Positions 25,310 through 33,350 of a stretch of DNA of 64,000 nt are shown here, piece by piece. The first letter of the stretch is position 1; every line of letters starts with the position of its first letter. Made by a program: the position numbers and the translations under genes. The notes under the pieces were generated by a model. That model saw only the letters and a program-made list of their open reading frames with translations, made no database searches and was not told where the DNA came from. The stretch comes from Pyruvatibacter mobilis (GTDB lineage Bacteria > Pseudomonadota > Alphaproteobacteria > CGMCC-115125): the NCBI RefSeq assembly GCF_012848855.1, contig NZ_CP051630.1, positions 1 through 64,000 of the forward strand, written 5' to 3'.

Positions 25310-25387
25310 GCTCGATTTTGGCTATATGGCGCGAAGCCGAGGGCACGGGAACCCGGGCCGGCTGGCGCGACACAAAGGTGAAAACCC

Positions 25388-25573
25388 ATGGCGGTCCCCA
25401 GAAGTAAAGTTACCAAGATGAAGCGCGGCCAGCGCCGCAGCCATCACGCGCTGAGCCAGCCGGCTTACGTGGAAAACGCGGATTCCGGCGAACTGCACCG
25501 TCCGCACCACATCGACCTGAAGAGCGGCATGTATCGCGGCCGCCAGGTGCTGGAGCCGAAGGACGACGCCTGA
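25388..25573 (+). CDS. rpmF: 50S ribosomal protein L32
   Basis: 61 residues: [20 protein letters not shown] is the universal L32 N-terminus, followed by the alphaproteobacterial ending with [12 protein letters not shown]. The zinc-binding cysteines present in some L32 proteins are absent, as is normal in this class. It is a single-gene unit with its own promoter region and terminator; plsX, often next to rpmF elsewhere, does not follow. Confidence 0.97.
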   Translation: MAVPRSKVTKMKRGQRRSHHALSQPAYVENADSGELHRPHHIDLKSGMYRGRQVLEPKDDA

Positions 25574-25610
25574 GGCGTTTTCCCGGGCATCAGCCCGCAG
25601 GATATGAATC

Positions 25611-25634
25611 AAGGGGCCTTTGGGCCCCTTTTTT
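25611..25634 (+). terminator. Rho-independent terminator of rpmF
   Basis: AAGGGGCC (25611–25618), loop TTTG, GGCCCCTT (25623–25630), continuing into a T tract to 25634. Located 38 bases after the rpmF stop. Confidence 0.9.
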
Positions 25635-25858
25635 CGTGGAATTTCCGGGGGAAAGGCGTCTGGTTATGCCGGGCGTCCAGGTGAGGCATCGGCGTCACGG
25701 CTGTGCCTCAATTTGCCGGTAACCATTATGGCAGCGCGCGGGTTTGCCGGGTTTCGTGGTAGGAAATCCACGGGGCTTTGACAGTTCGGCGGGGCAACCG
25801 GGTCACAGGGGATGTGATGCGGGGCCGTCGCCGTCATGAGATTTCGGGGGATTTCCCA

Positions 25859-26251
25859 ATGATTGCCATCATTCCGCTGCTGATCATCCTGCTGATCGCC
25901 TACAACATCGTCGTGTTCATCACCGGGCCGGACCTGGCGGCAACGCTGTTTTCCGTCGACATGGTGTCGGGCGCTGTGTGGAGCTTCTCGGTCGCTGACC
26001 TGTTCCTGGTCACCGGGCTGATCCTGCTCTTCATTGAAATCGTGAAGGCGACGAGCACCGCACAGACTTCGATTATCAATCATGGCCTGTCGATGCTGGT
26101 GTTCGTGCTCTGCATTGTTGAATTCATCATCGTGCCGGAGGCCGCCAGCTCGACGTTCTTCTTCATCACCATGCTGGCGCTGCTCGATGTGGTGGCCGGT
26201 TTCTCGGTGACGATCACGACCGCGCGCCGCGACTTCGCCGTCGGCGAGTAG
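25859..26251 (+). CDS. Small four-helix inner membrane protein, unknown function
   Basis: 130 residues from ATG 25859 (a GGGGG run lies 8–10 bases upstream; the frame is open earlier but arginine-rich and unlikely). Four hydrophobic helices: IAIIPLLIILLIAYNIVVFI (about 2–22), VADLFLVTGLILLFIEIVK, LSMLVFVLCIVEFIIV and TMLALLDVVAGFSVTIT. Short hydrophilic ends. I do not recognise a functional family; proteins of this shape are common in alphaproteobacteria. It is monocistronic, ended by a terminator that lies inside the convergent pabC gene. Confidence 0.75.
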   Translation: MIAIIPLLIILLIAYNIVVFITGPDLAATLFSVDMVSGAVWSFSVADLFLVTGLILLFIEIVKATSTAQTSIINHGLSMLVFVLCIVEFIIVPEAASSTFFFITMLALLDVVAGFSVTITTARRDFAVGE

Positions 26252-26269
26252 GCGCGCGCCAGAAACGAC

Positions 26270-27124
26270 CTAGCAAATCAGGCTCGCCCAGGCGTCATCC
26301 AGCGCCTGGGCGAGCTTTTTTGTGGCGTCGGTGGTCTGGCGGCGTGTGCCATCCAGTTCCGTCACCGGGCAGATACCCCACAGGCTGTTGGTAAGGAAGA
26401 TGTCATCGGCCGACCGAAGTGCCTCGATGCTCAGGGGCGCTTCATCCACTGTCAGGCCATGATCCGGGGCGAGGGTCAGCACGTCGGCGCGGGTGATGCC
26501 GGCCCGGATGGCGCCATCGTCGGGCGGGGTGAGCAGGCGTTTGCCGGACATAACAAAAACGTTGCCGATGGTTGCGCAGGCGATGCCGCCCTGTTCGGTC
26601 AGCATCAGGGCTTCGTCGGCTCCGGCAGTATCCGCCTCGCGCCTGGCGATCACATGATCTGTGTAGTTGAGGGTCTTGAGTGCGCTGGCAGGGCTTGTTC
26701 GCACCTTGCGGACGCTGCTGGTCATGACGCTGAGCCCCTGTGGCGCGGGCGGAGCCTGTGTGGCTGTGATTATCAGTGTCGGTTGTGGCGTCGCCGGAAG
26801 CGCCAGACCGCGGCCGGCGGGCCCGCGGGTGAGCGTGATGCGGAGGCTGGCGCGGTCAGCATCATGCAGGCCGTTGGCGGCCAGGGTTTCAGAGGCGGCT
26901 GCGCGGAGACCGGTGGCGCTGAGGGGCAGGGGAATGCCCAGGATTGCGGCGCCTTCCGTCAGCCGAGTGATGTGGCGGTCGAGATTGATGATCATGCCAT
27001 GGCGGGCCAGCAGGGTCTCAAAGAGGCCGTCCGCCAGCAGCAGGCCGCGATCCGCCGGGTCAATGCGGGCATCGGCTGCGGGGATGAGGTCGCCATTGAG
27101 CCAGGTAATGGCGTTTCCGGTCAT
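26270..27124 (-). CDS. pabC: Aminodeoxychorismate lyase / class IV aminotransferase
   Basis: 284 residues of the BCAT-like class IV PLP family: WLNGDLIPAADARIDPADRGLLLADGLFET at the N-terminus (given in part as the conserved D-R-G-x-x-x-x-D-G-x-F-E-T), Schiff-base Lys in ALKTLNYTDHVIAR (about residues 150–163), and TNSLWGICPV near the end. In this operon with pabA and pabB it most likely releases pyruvate from aminodeoxychorismate to give p-aminobenzoate for folate. D-alanine or branched-chain aminotransferase activity would be the alternative. Overlaps pabA by ATGA. Confidence 0.85.
   Translation of the reverse strand: MTGNAITWLNGDLIPAADARIDPADRGLLLADGLFETLLARHGMIINLDRHITRLTEGAAILGIPLPLSATGLRAAASETLAANGLHDADRASLRITLTRGPAGRGLALPATPQPTLIITATQAPPAPQGLSVMTSSVRKVRTSPASALKTLNYTDHVIARREADTAGADEALMLTEQGGIACATIGNVFVMSGKRLLTPPDDGAIRAGITRADVLTLAPDHGLTVDEAPLSIEALRSADDIFLTNSLWGICPVTELDGTRRQTTDATKKLAQALDDAWASLIC
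26282..26321 (+). terminator. Rho-independent terminator overlapping the pabC coding end
   Basis: GCTCGCCCAGGCG (26282–26294) pairs perfectly with CGCCTGGGCGAGC (26303–26315) around an 8-base loop, and six T follow at 26316–26321. It serves the plus-strand gene ending at 26251, yet lies wholly within the last codons of the minus-strand pabC gene. Confidence 0.88.
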
Positions 27125-27729
27125 GCCGCGGCGCCCTTCCGGCCGGCCTGATGCCGGGCTGAGAGGGTGAGGAAGTTCTCCAGCAGGGCGTGGCCATGGT
27201 CGGTGAGCACGCTTTCAGGATGGAACTGCACGCCATAGGCAGGCGCCTCGCGGTGTTCGATGGCCATGATGGTTGCCGGGTCATTGGCCAGCTGCGCTGT
27301 GGCCGCAAGGGGCCGTGGCAGCGTGCCGCCGGCGATGAGGGAGTGATAACGGCCAACAGTCAGCGGATCAGGCAGGCTTTTGAAAAGACCTGTGCCCGCA
27401 TGAGTGATGGGGGAGGCCTGGCCGTGGACCGGGCGCGCGGCACGGGAAATGGTGCCACCACAGGCGGTGACCAGGCATTGGTGGCCGAGGCAAACACCCA
27501 GGAAGGGTGTCCGGGTACGGATGGCTTCAGCCGCGAGTGCGGTGGAGATGCCGGCTTCAGCAGGTGTACAGGGGCCGGGCGACACGACTATAGCATCGGC
27601 GCCCATGGCCATGGCATCGCTGACCGTCAGGACGTCATTTCGGTAGATGGTGACGTCCTGGTCCAGCTCCCGGAAATAGCGGGCAAGGTTGTGGACGAAG
27701 CTGTCGTAATTATCGATGATGAGGATCAT
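27121..27729 (-). CDS. pabA: Aminodeoxychorismate/anthranilate synthase glutaminase subunit
   Basis: 202 residues, class I glutamine amidotransferase: MILIIDNYDSFVHNLARYF, VVSPGPCTPAEAG, nucleophile Cys in FLGVCLGHQ (about residues 75–83), and the His–Glu pair in YGVQFHPESVLT. Supplies ammonia to PabB. Overlaps both neighbours by four bases (ATGA at 27726–27729 and 27121–27124), so the operon pabB-pabA-pabC is translationally coupled. Confidence 0.92.
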   Translation of the reverse strand: MILIIDNYDSFVHNLARYFRELDQDVTIYRNDVLTVSDAMAMGADAIVVSPGPCTPAEAGISTALAAEAIRTRTPFLGVCLGHQCLVTACGGTISRAARPVHGQASPITHAGTGLFKSLPDPLTVGRYHSLIAGGTLPRPLAATAQLANDPATIMAIEHREAPAYGVQFHPESVLTDHGHALLENFLTLSARHQAGRKGAAA

Positions 27730-29294
27730 GCGCTCTCCCCTGTGAGGGCTCGGCGCATGGCGCTGGCCTTGGTCAGGGTCTCGTCATATTCCGCCTGCGG
27801 ATCGCTATCCGCCACGATGCCGCCGCCTGCATGATAGGTGATGGTTTCTCCCGATACCGTCAGGGTGCGGATGGGGATCGACATGTCCATGGCACCTGAG
27901 AGGCCGATGAATCCCAAGGCGCCGCAATAGGCACCGCGCGGATGCGGTTCCAGCTCGCGGATGATTTCCATTGCCCGCACTTTGGGCGCGCCTGTGATTG
28001 AGCCGCCGGGGAAGCACGCCGCCAGGCATTCGAGGGCCGACCGATCGCGGGCAAGCGTGCCGGTAACGGTGGACACCAGGTGGTGGACGTTCCCGAAACT
28101 GTGCAGCTCGCACAGGGCTTCGACCTTGACTGAGTGATCCTGCGCCACGCGGGAGATGTCGTTGCGCAGAAGGTCGACAATCATCACGTTCTCGGCGCGG
28201 TCCTTGGGGCTGTCTGAAAGCTCCCGGGCAAGGCGCGTGTCCTCGTCCGGTGTCGCGCCGCGCGGGCGGGTCCCCTTGATGGGTTCGGTGCGGATGTGGC
28301 CGTCAGCCGACACGGAGAGGAAGCGCTCGGGCGAAGATGACACGAGTTGTCTGTCCGGCAGGGTGAGGAAGGCAGCGAAAGGCGCAGGGGTGCGGTCCGC
28401 CAGGCGCTGATAGATGTCGAAGGCGGTCAGTCCCCGTGGCAGCGTTGTGTCGAACCGCTGGGTGAGATTGGCCTGGAAGATGTCGCCTGCATGGATCAGC
28501 TCGATAACGCGGGCAACTGCAGCGCGATAATCGTCCGGGCTGACGGTGGCGGATGGTGCGGGGCAGGCGATGGTTGACGGTGCCGTCGCCGGGCGGGCTG
28601 TCTCGATCAGGGTCCGGAGGCGGGTGCGCTTTGCCCGGGTCTTGTCGGTATCCCAAGGCGACACAATGACGGCGTGGTCAGCGCCTTGTGGGAATGCCGC
28701 AACGGCATCATAGAAGCCGACAGTGAGGACTGGAGTGTGGGCTGGCAGGTCGCCGCGCCCGGGCAGGCGCTCGAGATCATAGGCCAATTCATAAGCGAAC
28801 ATGCCCGCCGCCCCGCCGGTGAAGGGCAACGCAGTGTCCGTGGTCTGGTATCCGCCATGGCGGGTGGCCCAGGCGTCCAAGGCGTGCTGCAACCGTGCAA
28901 AGGAAGATCCAGCGCGAGCAGGGTCCAGGTCACCCAGTGTAATCGTGAGCGTCTCGTCCGGATCGAGCAGAAGATAGGCGGTGCCGCAGCCCGCCTGCCA
29001 ATCCAGGAGTTGAGCAAAGACCTCTGACGCGACCGGGGCAAACACATCAACGGGACGGATGTCCTGGCCGAGTGGCACCTGCACAGGAGATGGCGCGCCG
29101 GCGACGCTGCGTTGTTTCCGCGGCCCGGCGGCGGATGCCGTCGGGGCTGGCTGGCTGACAGAGCTGGCGGTTGTGGCTGACAGGGCTCGGCTTCCTTGTT
29201 CCCGCCTTGCCTTTGGCGGGCGCAGTTGCTTTGGTGCTGGCGACAGTAGCGCATTTAAGCCGTGTGCGGCGTGAGGCCAAGAGAGACCTGCCAT
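27726..29294 (-). CDS. pabB: Aminodeoxychorismate synthase component I
   Basis: Chorismate-binding enzyme: IFQANLTQRF, SPERFLSV, IKGTRPRG, DLLRNDISRVA, GGSITGAPKVRAMEIIRELEP-type signature and YCGALGFIGLSG near the C-terminus. It aminates chorismate with ammonia from PabA. Start: ATG 29294 gives 522 residues with a 75-residue Ala/Pro/Arg-rich N-terminal stretch unlike most PabB proteins; the TTG at 29339 is less likely, and a GTG near 29072 would give a more typical length. The true start is therefore uncertain. Divergent from the SDR gene at 29339 with only 44 bases between starts. Confidence 0.88.
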   Translation of the reverse strand: MAGLSWPHAAHGLNALLSPAPKQLRPPKARREQGSRALSATTASSVSQPAPTASAAGPRKQRSVAGAPSPVQVPLGQDIRPVDVFAPVASEVFAQLLDWQAGCGTAYLLLDPDETLTITLGDLDPARAGSSFARLQHALDAWATRHGGYQTTDTALPFTGGAAGMFAYELAYDLERLPGRGDLPAHTPVLTVGFYDAVAAFPQGADHAVIVSPWDTDKTRAKRTRLRTLIETARPATAPSTIACPAPSATVSPDDYRAAVARVIELIHAGDIFQANLTQRFDTTLPRGLTAFDIYQRLADRTPAPFAAFLTLPDRQLVSSSPERFLSVSADGHIRTEPIKGTRPRGATPDEDTRLARELSDSPKDRAENVMIVDLLRNDISRVAQDHSVKVEALCELHSFGNVHHLVSTVTGTLARDRSALECLAACFPGGSITGAPKVRAMEIIRELEPHPRGAYCGALGFIGLSGAMDMSIPIRTLTVSGETITYHAGGGIVADSDPQAEYDETLTKASAMRRALTGESA

Positions 29295-29338
29295 GCAGGC
29301 GGCTTGACGCGCACCGGGGACAAGGGAGGGCTGGGCCA

Positions 29339-30166
29339 ATGACCAATACGTTCCGCGACAAGATGATGGACGGCAAGGTGGCGTTTTTTGCAGGCGCGTC
29401 CTCGGGTATCAATTTGGGTGTGGCCCAACGCTTTGCCCGTGAGGGTGCCAAAGTGGTGCTGATCTCGCGCAGCCATGACAAGATTCAGGAGGCTGTTAAG
29501 ACGATCACTGATGAGGGCGGAGTGGCGTTCGGCATGGCCTGCGATGTGCGGGACTTCGAAAGTGTCGATCAGGCGCTGAAGAAGGCGCATGATGAGTATG
29601 GTCCGATTGATTTCGTGCTCTCCGGGGCAGCTGGCAATTTCGTGGCTCCGGCCCTGGGCATGTCGTCGAACGGCTTCAAGGTGGTGGTTGATATCGACCT
29701 GATCGGCACCTTCCACGTGTTCCGTGCTTGCTTTGCCTATCTCAATCGGCCTGGCGCATCGTTGGTAGCGATTACCGCGCCGCAGGCGGTGCAGCCGTCG
29801 ATGTTCCAGGCTCATGTGTGCGCTGCCAAGGCGGGTATCAACCAACTGGTGAAATGCCTGGCGCTGGAATGGGGGCCGGGCGGCGTGCGCGTCAACGCAG
29901 TATCGCCGGGGCCGATTGCCGATACCGAAGGTATGCGCCGTCTGGCGCCGACGCCGGAAGTGGAAGAGATGATCAAGAGCACGATTGCGCTTCGGGACTA
30001 CGGCTCCAAGGAAGACATTGCAGAAACCTGCCTGTGGCTCAGCAGCGAAGCGTCACGCTATGTGACCGGTACGATCATCGATTGCGATGGCGGCACGACG
30101 CTGGGGTCCGCGCAGGGGGATGCGATAGGCGAGCTCGGCGAGCAGGTGCCGTCGCTCGGCCGCTAG
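29339..30166 (+). CDS. SDR family oxidoreductase, 2,4-dienoyl-CoA reductase-like
   Basis: 275 residues from ATG 29339 (GGGAGG nine bases upstream). Cofactor motif GASSGINLG replaces the usual TGxxxGIG; SGAAGNFVAPALGMSSNGF and QAHVCAAKAGINQL with ALEWGPGGVRVN and GPIADTEGMRRLAP match the peroxisomal-type 2,4-dienoyl-CoA reductase group, in which the common catalytic Tyr of the YxxxK motif is replaced while Lys is kept. Expected role: NADPH-dependent reduction of dienoyl-CoA esters during unsaturated fatty-acid degradation. 18 bases ahead of the next gene, so possibly co-transcribed. Confidence 0.8.
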   Translation: MTNTFRDKMMDGKVAFFAGASSGINLGVAQRFAREGAKVVLISRSHDKIQEAVKTITDEGGVAFGMACDVRDFESVDQALKKAHDEYGPIDFVLSGAAGNFVAPALGMSSNGFKVVVDIDLIGTFHVFRACFAYLNRPGASLVAITAPQAVQPSMFQAHVCAAKAGINQLVKCLALEWGPGGVRVNAVSPGPIADTEGMRRLAPTPEVEEMIKSTIALRDYGSKEDIAETCLWLSSEASRYVTGTIIDCDGGTTLGSAQGDAIGELGEQVPSLGR

Positions 30167-30184
30167 GGGTGCCGGCACATCAGA

Positions 30185-30610
30185 ATGGCGCTCTTTTTTG
30201 ATCAGAAATGGTTCACCGACCGGCTGAACGCGCTTGGCAAGACGCCGAACGGGTTGGCTGAGGCGATGGGCATTCCGCTTATTGATCTTGCCGCCGTCTG
30301 GAAAGATCAGCGGGAACTGTCCGTTGAGGAAGTCCGCGCAATGGCGGAGTTTCTTGATGCGCCGGTGCAGGATGTGGCGTCGCATGCGGGAATCTCAACG
30401 CCAATACCTGTTGATGAGGGCGCCGACGGGAACCCTGATACAGAACAACCAAATGCCGTGCTGGCGCGTTTTGATCGAATGGACGCGCGGCTGGAGCGGC
30501 TGGAGCGGATGATGGGCGATGTTCACGCCCTGTTGATGGAAGAGCGCCTTGCGCGGCTGGATGAAGCGGGGCTGGGTATCGCTTCGGGAAAGGACACCGA
30601 AACACAATGA
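30185..30610 (+). CDS. Cro/CI-type helix-turn-helix protein with C-terminal coiled coil
   Basis: 141 residues. Residues about 8–62 (FTDRLNALGKTPNGLAEAMG…ELSVEEVRAMAEFLDAP) form a compact helical region like the XRE/Cro DNA-binding domain. A Pro/Asp-rich linker follows (about 70–92), then an amphipathic helix (FDRMDARLERLERMMGDVHALL) likely to dimerise. It overlaps the next gene by ATGA. Target unknown; it may act with the membrane protein encoded next. Confidence 0.65.
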   Translation: MALFFDQKWFTDRLNALGKTPNGLAEAMGIPLIDLAAVWKDQRELSVEEVRAMAEFLDAPVQDVASHAGISTPIPVDEGADGNPDTEQPNAVLARFDRMDARLERLERMMGDVHALLMEERLARLDEAGLGIASGKDTETQ

Positions 30611-31224
30611 CTGGGATCAGCAGCGCCCTACCGGCGATCTTTGCGGGGTTTCTCCTTGGGGCGGCGATTTACGCAGTCACCCAGGGGCGGGCCTCTTCCG
30701 TCAACGGACGGATTTTCTGGATGGTGGCGTTTTTGTCATTCGTCGTGGCCGGTGGCTTTGCTGTCGCCCGCCTTTTCGTCGAAGGCGTGCAGCCGGTTTA
30801 TGCATCGGTAATGGGGTTTGCCACATCTGTTGGCTTTGCGGCCGTACTGATCGGCGTTGTGTCCCATCTTGTGCGCATTGTGCCGGAGCGGTGGACGACG
30901 ATCATTCTCGCCATTCCTGTCGTTGTTTATGTGGTGGCCGTGCTGACGGACCAGGTCTTCTATGTGGGGCTTGTCCAGGTCGTGCTGCTGATCGGCATGA
31001 CGGGTTTGGCAGCATGGAAATTCGAGAGCTTCCCCAAGGCATCCATCTGGCTGATCGCAGCCACGCTGGCTTTTGCCATCCTGCCCGCCATGCTGATGCG
31101 GCTGGCGCCGGGGCTTGGGGTAACCGCGATGGATGTGGGGCATCTCGCCATGGCGCTGGGCATTCTTGCTCTGGTGCAGGTCATGGCGGCGCCGGGCATT
31201 GAAGGTGCTGCGCGGCAAGACTGA
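30607..31224 (+). CDS. Seven-helix membrane protein, unknown function
   Basis: 205 residues, nearly all hydrophobic, with about seven segments: IFAGFLLGAAIYAVT, IFWMVAFLSFVVAGGFAVARL, VMGFATSVGFAAVLIGVVSHLV, TTIILAIPVVVYVVAVLT, VGLVQVVLLIGMTGLAAW, IWLIAATLAFAILPAML and LAMALGILALVQVMA. Short charged loops; no motif I recognise. Translationally coupled to the HTH gene before it, and 14 bases before ggt. Confidence 0.65.
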   Translation: MTGISSALPAIFAGFLLGAAIYAVTQGRASSVNGRIFWMVAFLSFVVAGGFAVARLFVEGVQPVYASVMGFATSVGFAAVLIGVVSHLVRIVPERWTTIILAIPVVVYVVAVLTDQVFYVGLVQVVLLIGMTGLAAWKFESFPKASIWLIAATLAFAILPAMLMRLAPGLGVTAMDVGHLAMALGILALVQVMAAPGIEGAARQD

Positions 31225-31238
31225 ACAGGAACAGATGA

Positions 31239-32825
31239 ATGCGTGACTTCCAGCTTCCCGGCCGGTCGACGGTCCACAGCCTCAATGGCATGTGCGCCTC
31301 GTCGCATCCGCAGGCCTCACTCGCAGCGGTTGAGATCATGCGGGCGGGGGGCAACGCGGTGGATGCAGCTATTGCCGCCAGCGCCGTGCTCTGCGTCGTT
31401 GAGCCGATGATGACCGGGATCGGCGGTGATTGCTTCGTGCTCTATGCGCCGAAGGGATCGGGCGATGTGATCGGCCTTAACGGGTCCGGGCGTGCCCCCA
31501 AGGGGCTGTCGCGGGACTATTTGCTGGACAGGGGCGAAACGAGTGTCGGGTTCCAGTCAGTCCATTCGGTGACCATCCCGGGTGCCGTCGATGCGTGGGC
31601 GAAGTTGCTTGCGGATCACGGGACCATGGGCATGGACAGGGTGTTGCAGCCGGCCATCGCACTATGTGAGCAGGGTTTTGCCGTGGCGCCGCGCACGGCG
31701 ATGGACTGGATGTTTCTGGAGCCGCAGATCAGGCTCGATGAGGATCTCACTGCGCTCTATCTGCCGACCGGTTCAACACCCAAGGTTGGTGATCTGTTCA
31801 GGAGCATCGCGCTGGGGAAGACCTTCCGCGCCATCGCCGAAAGCGGGCGAGCCGGGTTCTATGAGGGGGAAGTCGCCGAGCGCATGGTGGCGACGCTACG
31901 CGCGAAGGGCGGCACCCACACGCTTGATGATTTTGCTGAAACCTCAGCTGATTACGTGACGCCCATCGGGACGGATTTCAGAGGGCACAGGCTGTTTGAG
32001 ATACCACCCAATGGCCAGGGCATCACCGCGTTGATCGCACTCAACATCCTGTCGCGGCTGGAACTGGACGGGCTGGACCCGCGTGGGCCGGACCGGGTGC
32101 ATCTGCAGGTGGAAGCGGCACGGCTCGCCTATGCGGCGCGTGATGCCCATGTGGCCGACATGGATCAGGCCGACGTGCCTGTCGACTATTTGCTGTCTGA
32201 TGGTTTTGCTGACGAGCTTGCAGGCAAGATCGATCCAGGCCGGGCGATGGACCTGCCCCAAGCCGGGGACAGCCCGCACAAGGACACGACCTATCTCACT
32301 GTCGTGGACAAGGACCGGAACGCAGTCTCGTTCATCAATTCTCTGTTTCAGGGGTTCGGTGCCTGCATCGCGGATGAAGCGACGGGTGTAGTGTTCCAGA
32401 ACAGGGGTGCGGGCTTTGTGCTGAGTGAGAACCACCCCAATTGCCTGGCGCCGGGCAAGCGGCCGATGCACACCATCATTCCGGCGATGCTGGTGAAGGA
32501 TGGGCGCGCCGCCATGTCCTTCGGTGTGATGGGCGGACATTATCAGCCCATGGGCCACGTGCAGGTGCTGATGAACATGTTGGCCTACGGCATGGATATC
32601 CAGGAGGCGATTGATTTTCCCCGCTTCCTTACCGAGGACGGCGTTCTTGCCATGGAGCGAGGGCTGCCGGCCGCCACCTATGATGCCCTCAAGGCGCGGG
32701 GCCACACGGTCAGTAAAGCGCTGCCTCCGTTCGGCGGGGGGCAGGGCATTGTCATCGATTGGGATCGGGGAACCCTGGCCGGCGGGTCAGACCCGCGCAA
32801 GGATGGGGCCGCACTCGGCTACTAG
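31239..32825 (+). CDS. Gamma-glutamyltransferase family protein
   Basis: 528 residues of the Ntn-type GGT family. AGGNAVDAAIAASAVLCVVEP and MMTGIGGDCFVLY mark the large-subunit part; autoprocessing is expected at the Thr of KDTTYLTVVDKD (Thr350 or 351), which becomes the nucleophile; NSLFQGFGACI and GGHYQPMGHVQVLMNML lie in the small subunit. No signal peptide is visible, so it may be a cytoplasmic GGT-like enzyme acting on gamma-glutamyl or acyl-amide compounds rather than periplasmic glutathione. It could be the last gene of the operon starting at 29339. Confidence 0.9.
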   Translation: MRDFQLPGRSTVHSLNGMCASSHPQASLAAVEIMRAGGNAVDAAIAASAVLCVVEPMMTGIGGDCFVLYAPKGSGDVIGLNGSGRAPKGLSRDYLLDRGETSVGFQSVHSVTIPGAVDAWAKLLADHGTMGMDRVLQPAIALCEQGFAVAPRTAMDWMFLEPQIRLDEDLTALYLPTGSTPKVGDLFRSIALGKTFRAIAESGRAGFYEGEVAERMVATLRAKGGTHTLDDFAETSADYVTPIGTDFRGHRLFEIPPNGQGITALIALNILSRLELDGLDPRGPDRVHLQVEAARLAYAARDAHVADMDQADVPVDYLLSDGFADELAGKIDPGRAMDLPQAGDSPHKDTTYLTVVDKDRNAVSFINSLFQGFGACIADEATGVVFQNRGAGFVLSENHPNCLAPGKRPMHTIIPAMLVKDGRAAMSFGVMGGHYQPMGHVQVLMNMLAYGMDIQEAIDFPRFLTEDGVLAMERGLPAATYDALKARGHTVSKALPPFGGGQGIVIDWDRGTLAGGSDPRKDGAALGY

Positions 32826-33350
32826 GCGGTCTTGTCGGCCAGACGTCCGGGAACCGCACTGGGCGAGGTGCTGTGCAGACCCTCATTGAGTGTCTGAGCG
32901 CGGGCATAGGCGCGGGTGCCGGAGCACAAAGCGGCCTGCGGGTCACTGGGGATGTTGTGCCAATTCGGGATTTCCCGCCACAGGACACGGGCACCCGGCC
33001 CGCGCGGATCGGCTGGTCGGGGCTGCGAACTTGTGTCTTTGGGGGCAGATTTCGTGGTGGTGGCCGGATTATCTGCAAAAGATGCCACGCGCGGTGCCGC
33101 GGCAACGCGGTGCGGAAGGTGAACAAATCTGGTGCGGCCAATCCTCATGGGCCTGTCGGAGCAAACCCGGTGCCAGATTTCATTAACCAATGATGCTGAC
33201 AGATTGTCCGGTCCGGCTGTGGCAAGCGGCGATGTTTCGTCTTTTTTAAGAGCTAGATGCGAGTTTTCCGCAATATCGCACGGCTATGGCTGCCTGAAGC
33301 GGCAGGTGTGTGACGTGCGGCGCGTGAGGAACTGGGGCTCGTATTTGACG
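32826..33350. other. Intergenic region before the PAS-EAL gene
   Basis: About 525 bases. Several overlapping GC-rich frames exist on both strands (for example plus 32759–33193 and minus 32822–33190) but none has a recognisable family, a good start or codon use that stands out, and they contradict one another. The frame of the following EAL gene is open back to 33132. I see no tRNA or clear terminator. It probably holds the EAL gene promoter. Confidence 0.45.

Noticed and set aside
32759-33193. Plus-strand frame of 144 codons after ggt
   Set aside because: Starts inside the GGT gene, Gly/Arg-rich, contradicted by equally long frames on the other strand.
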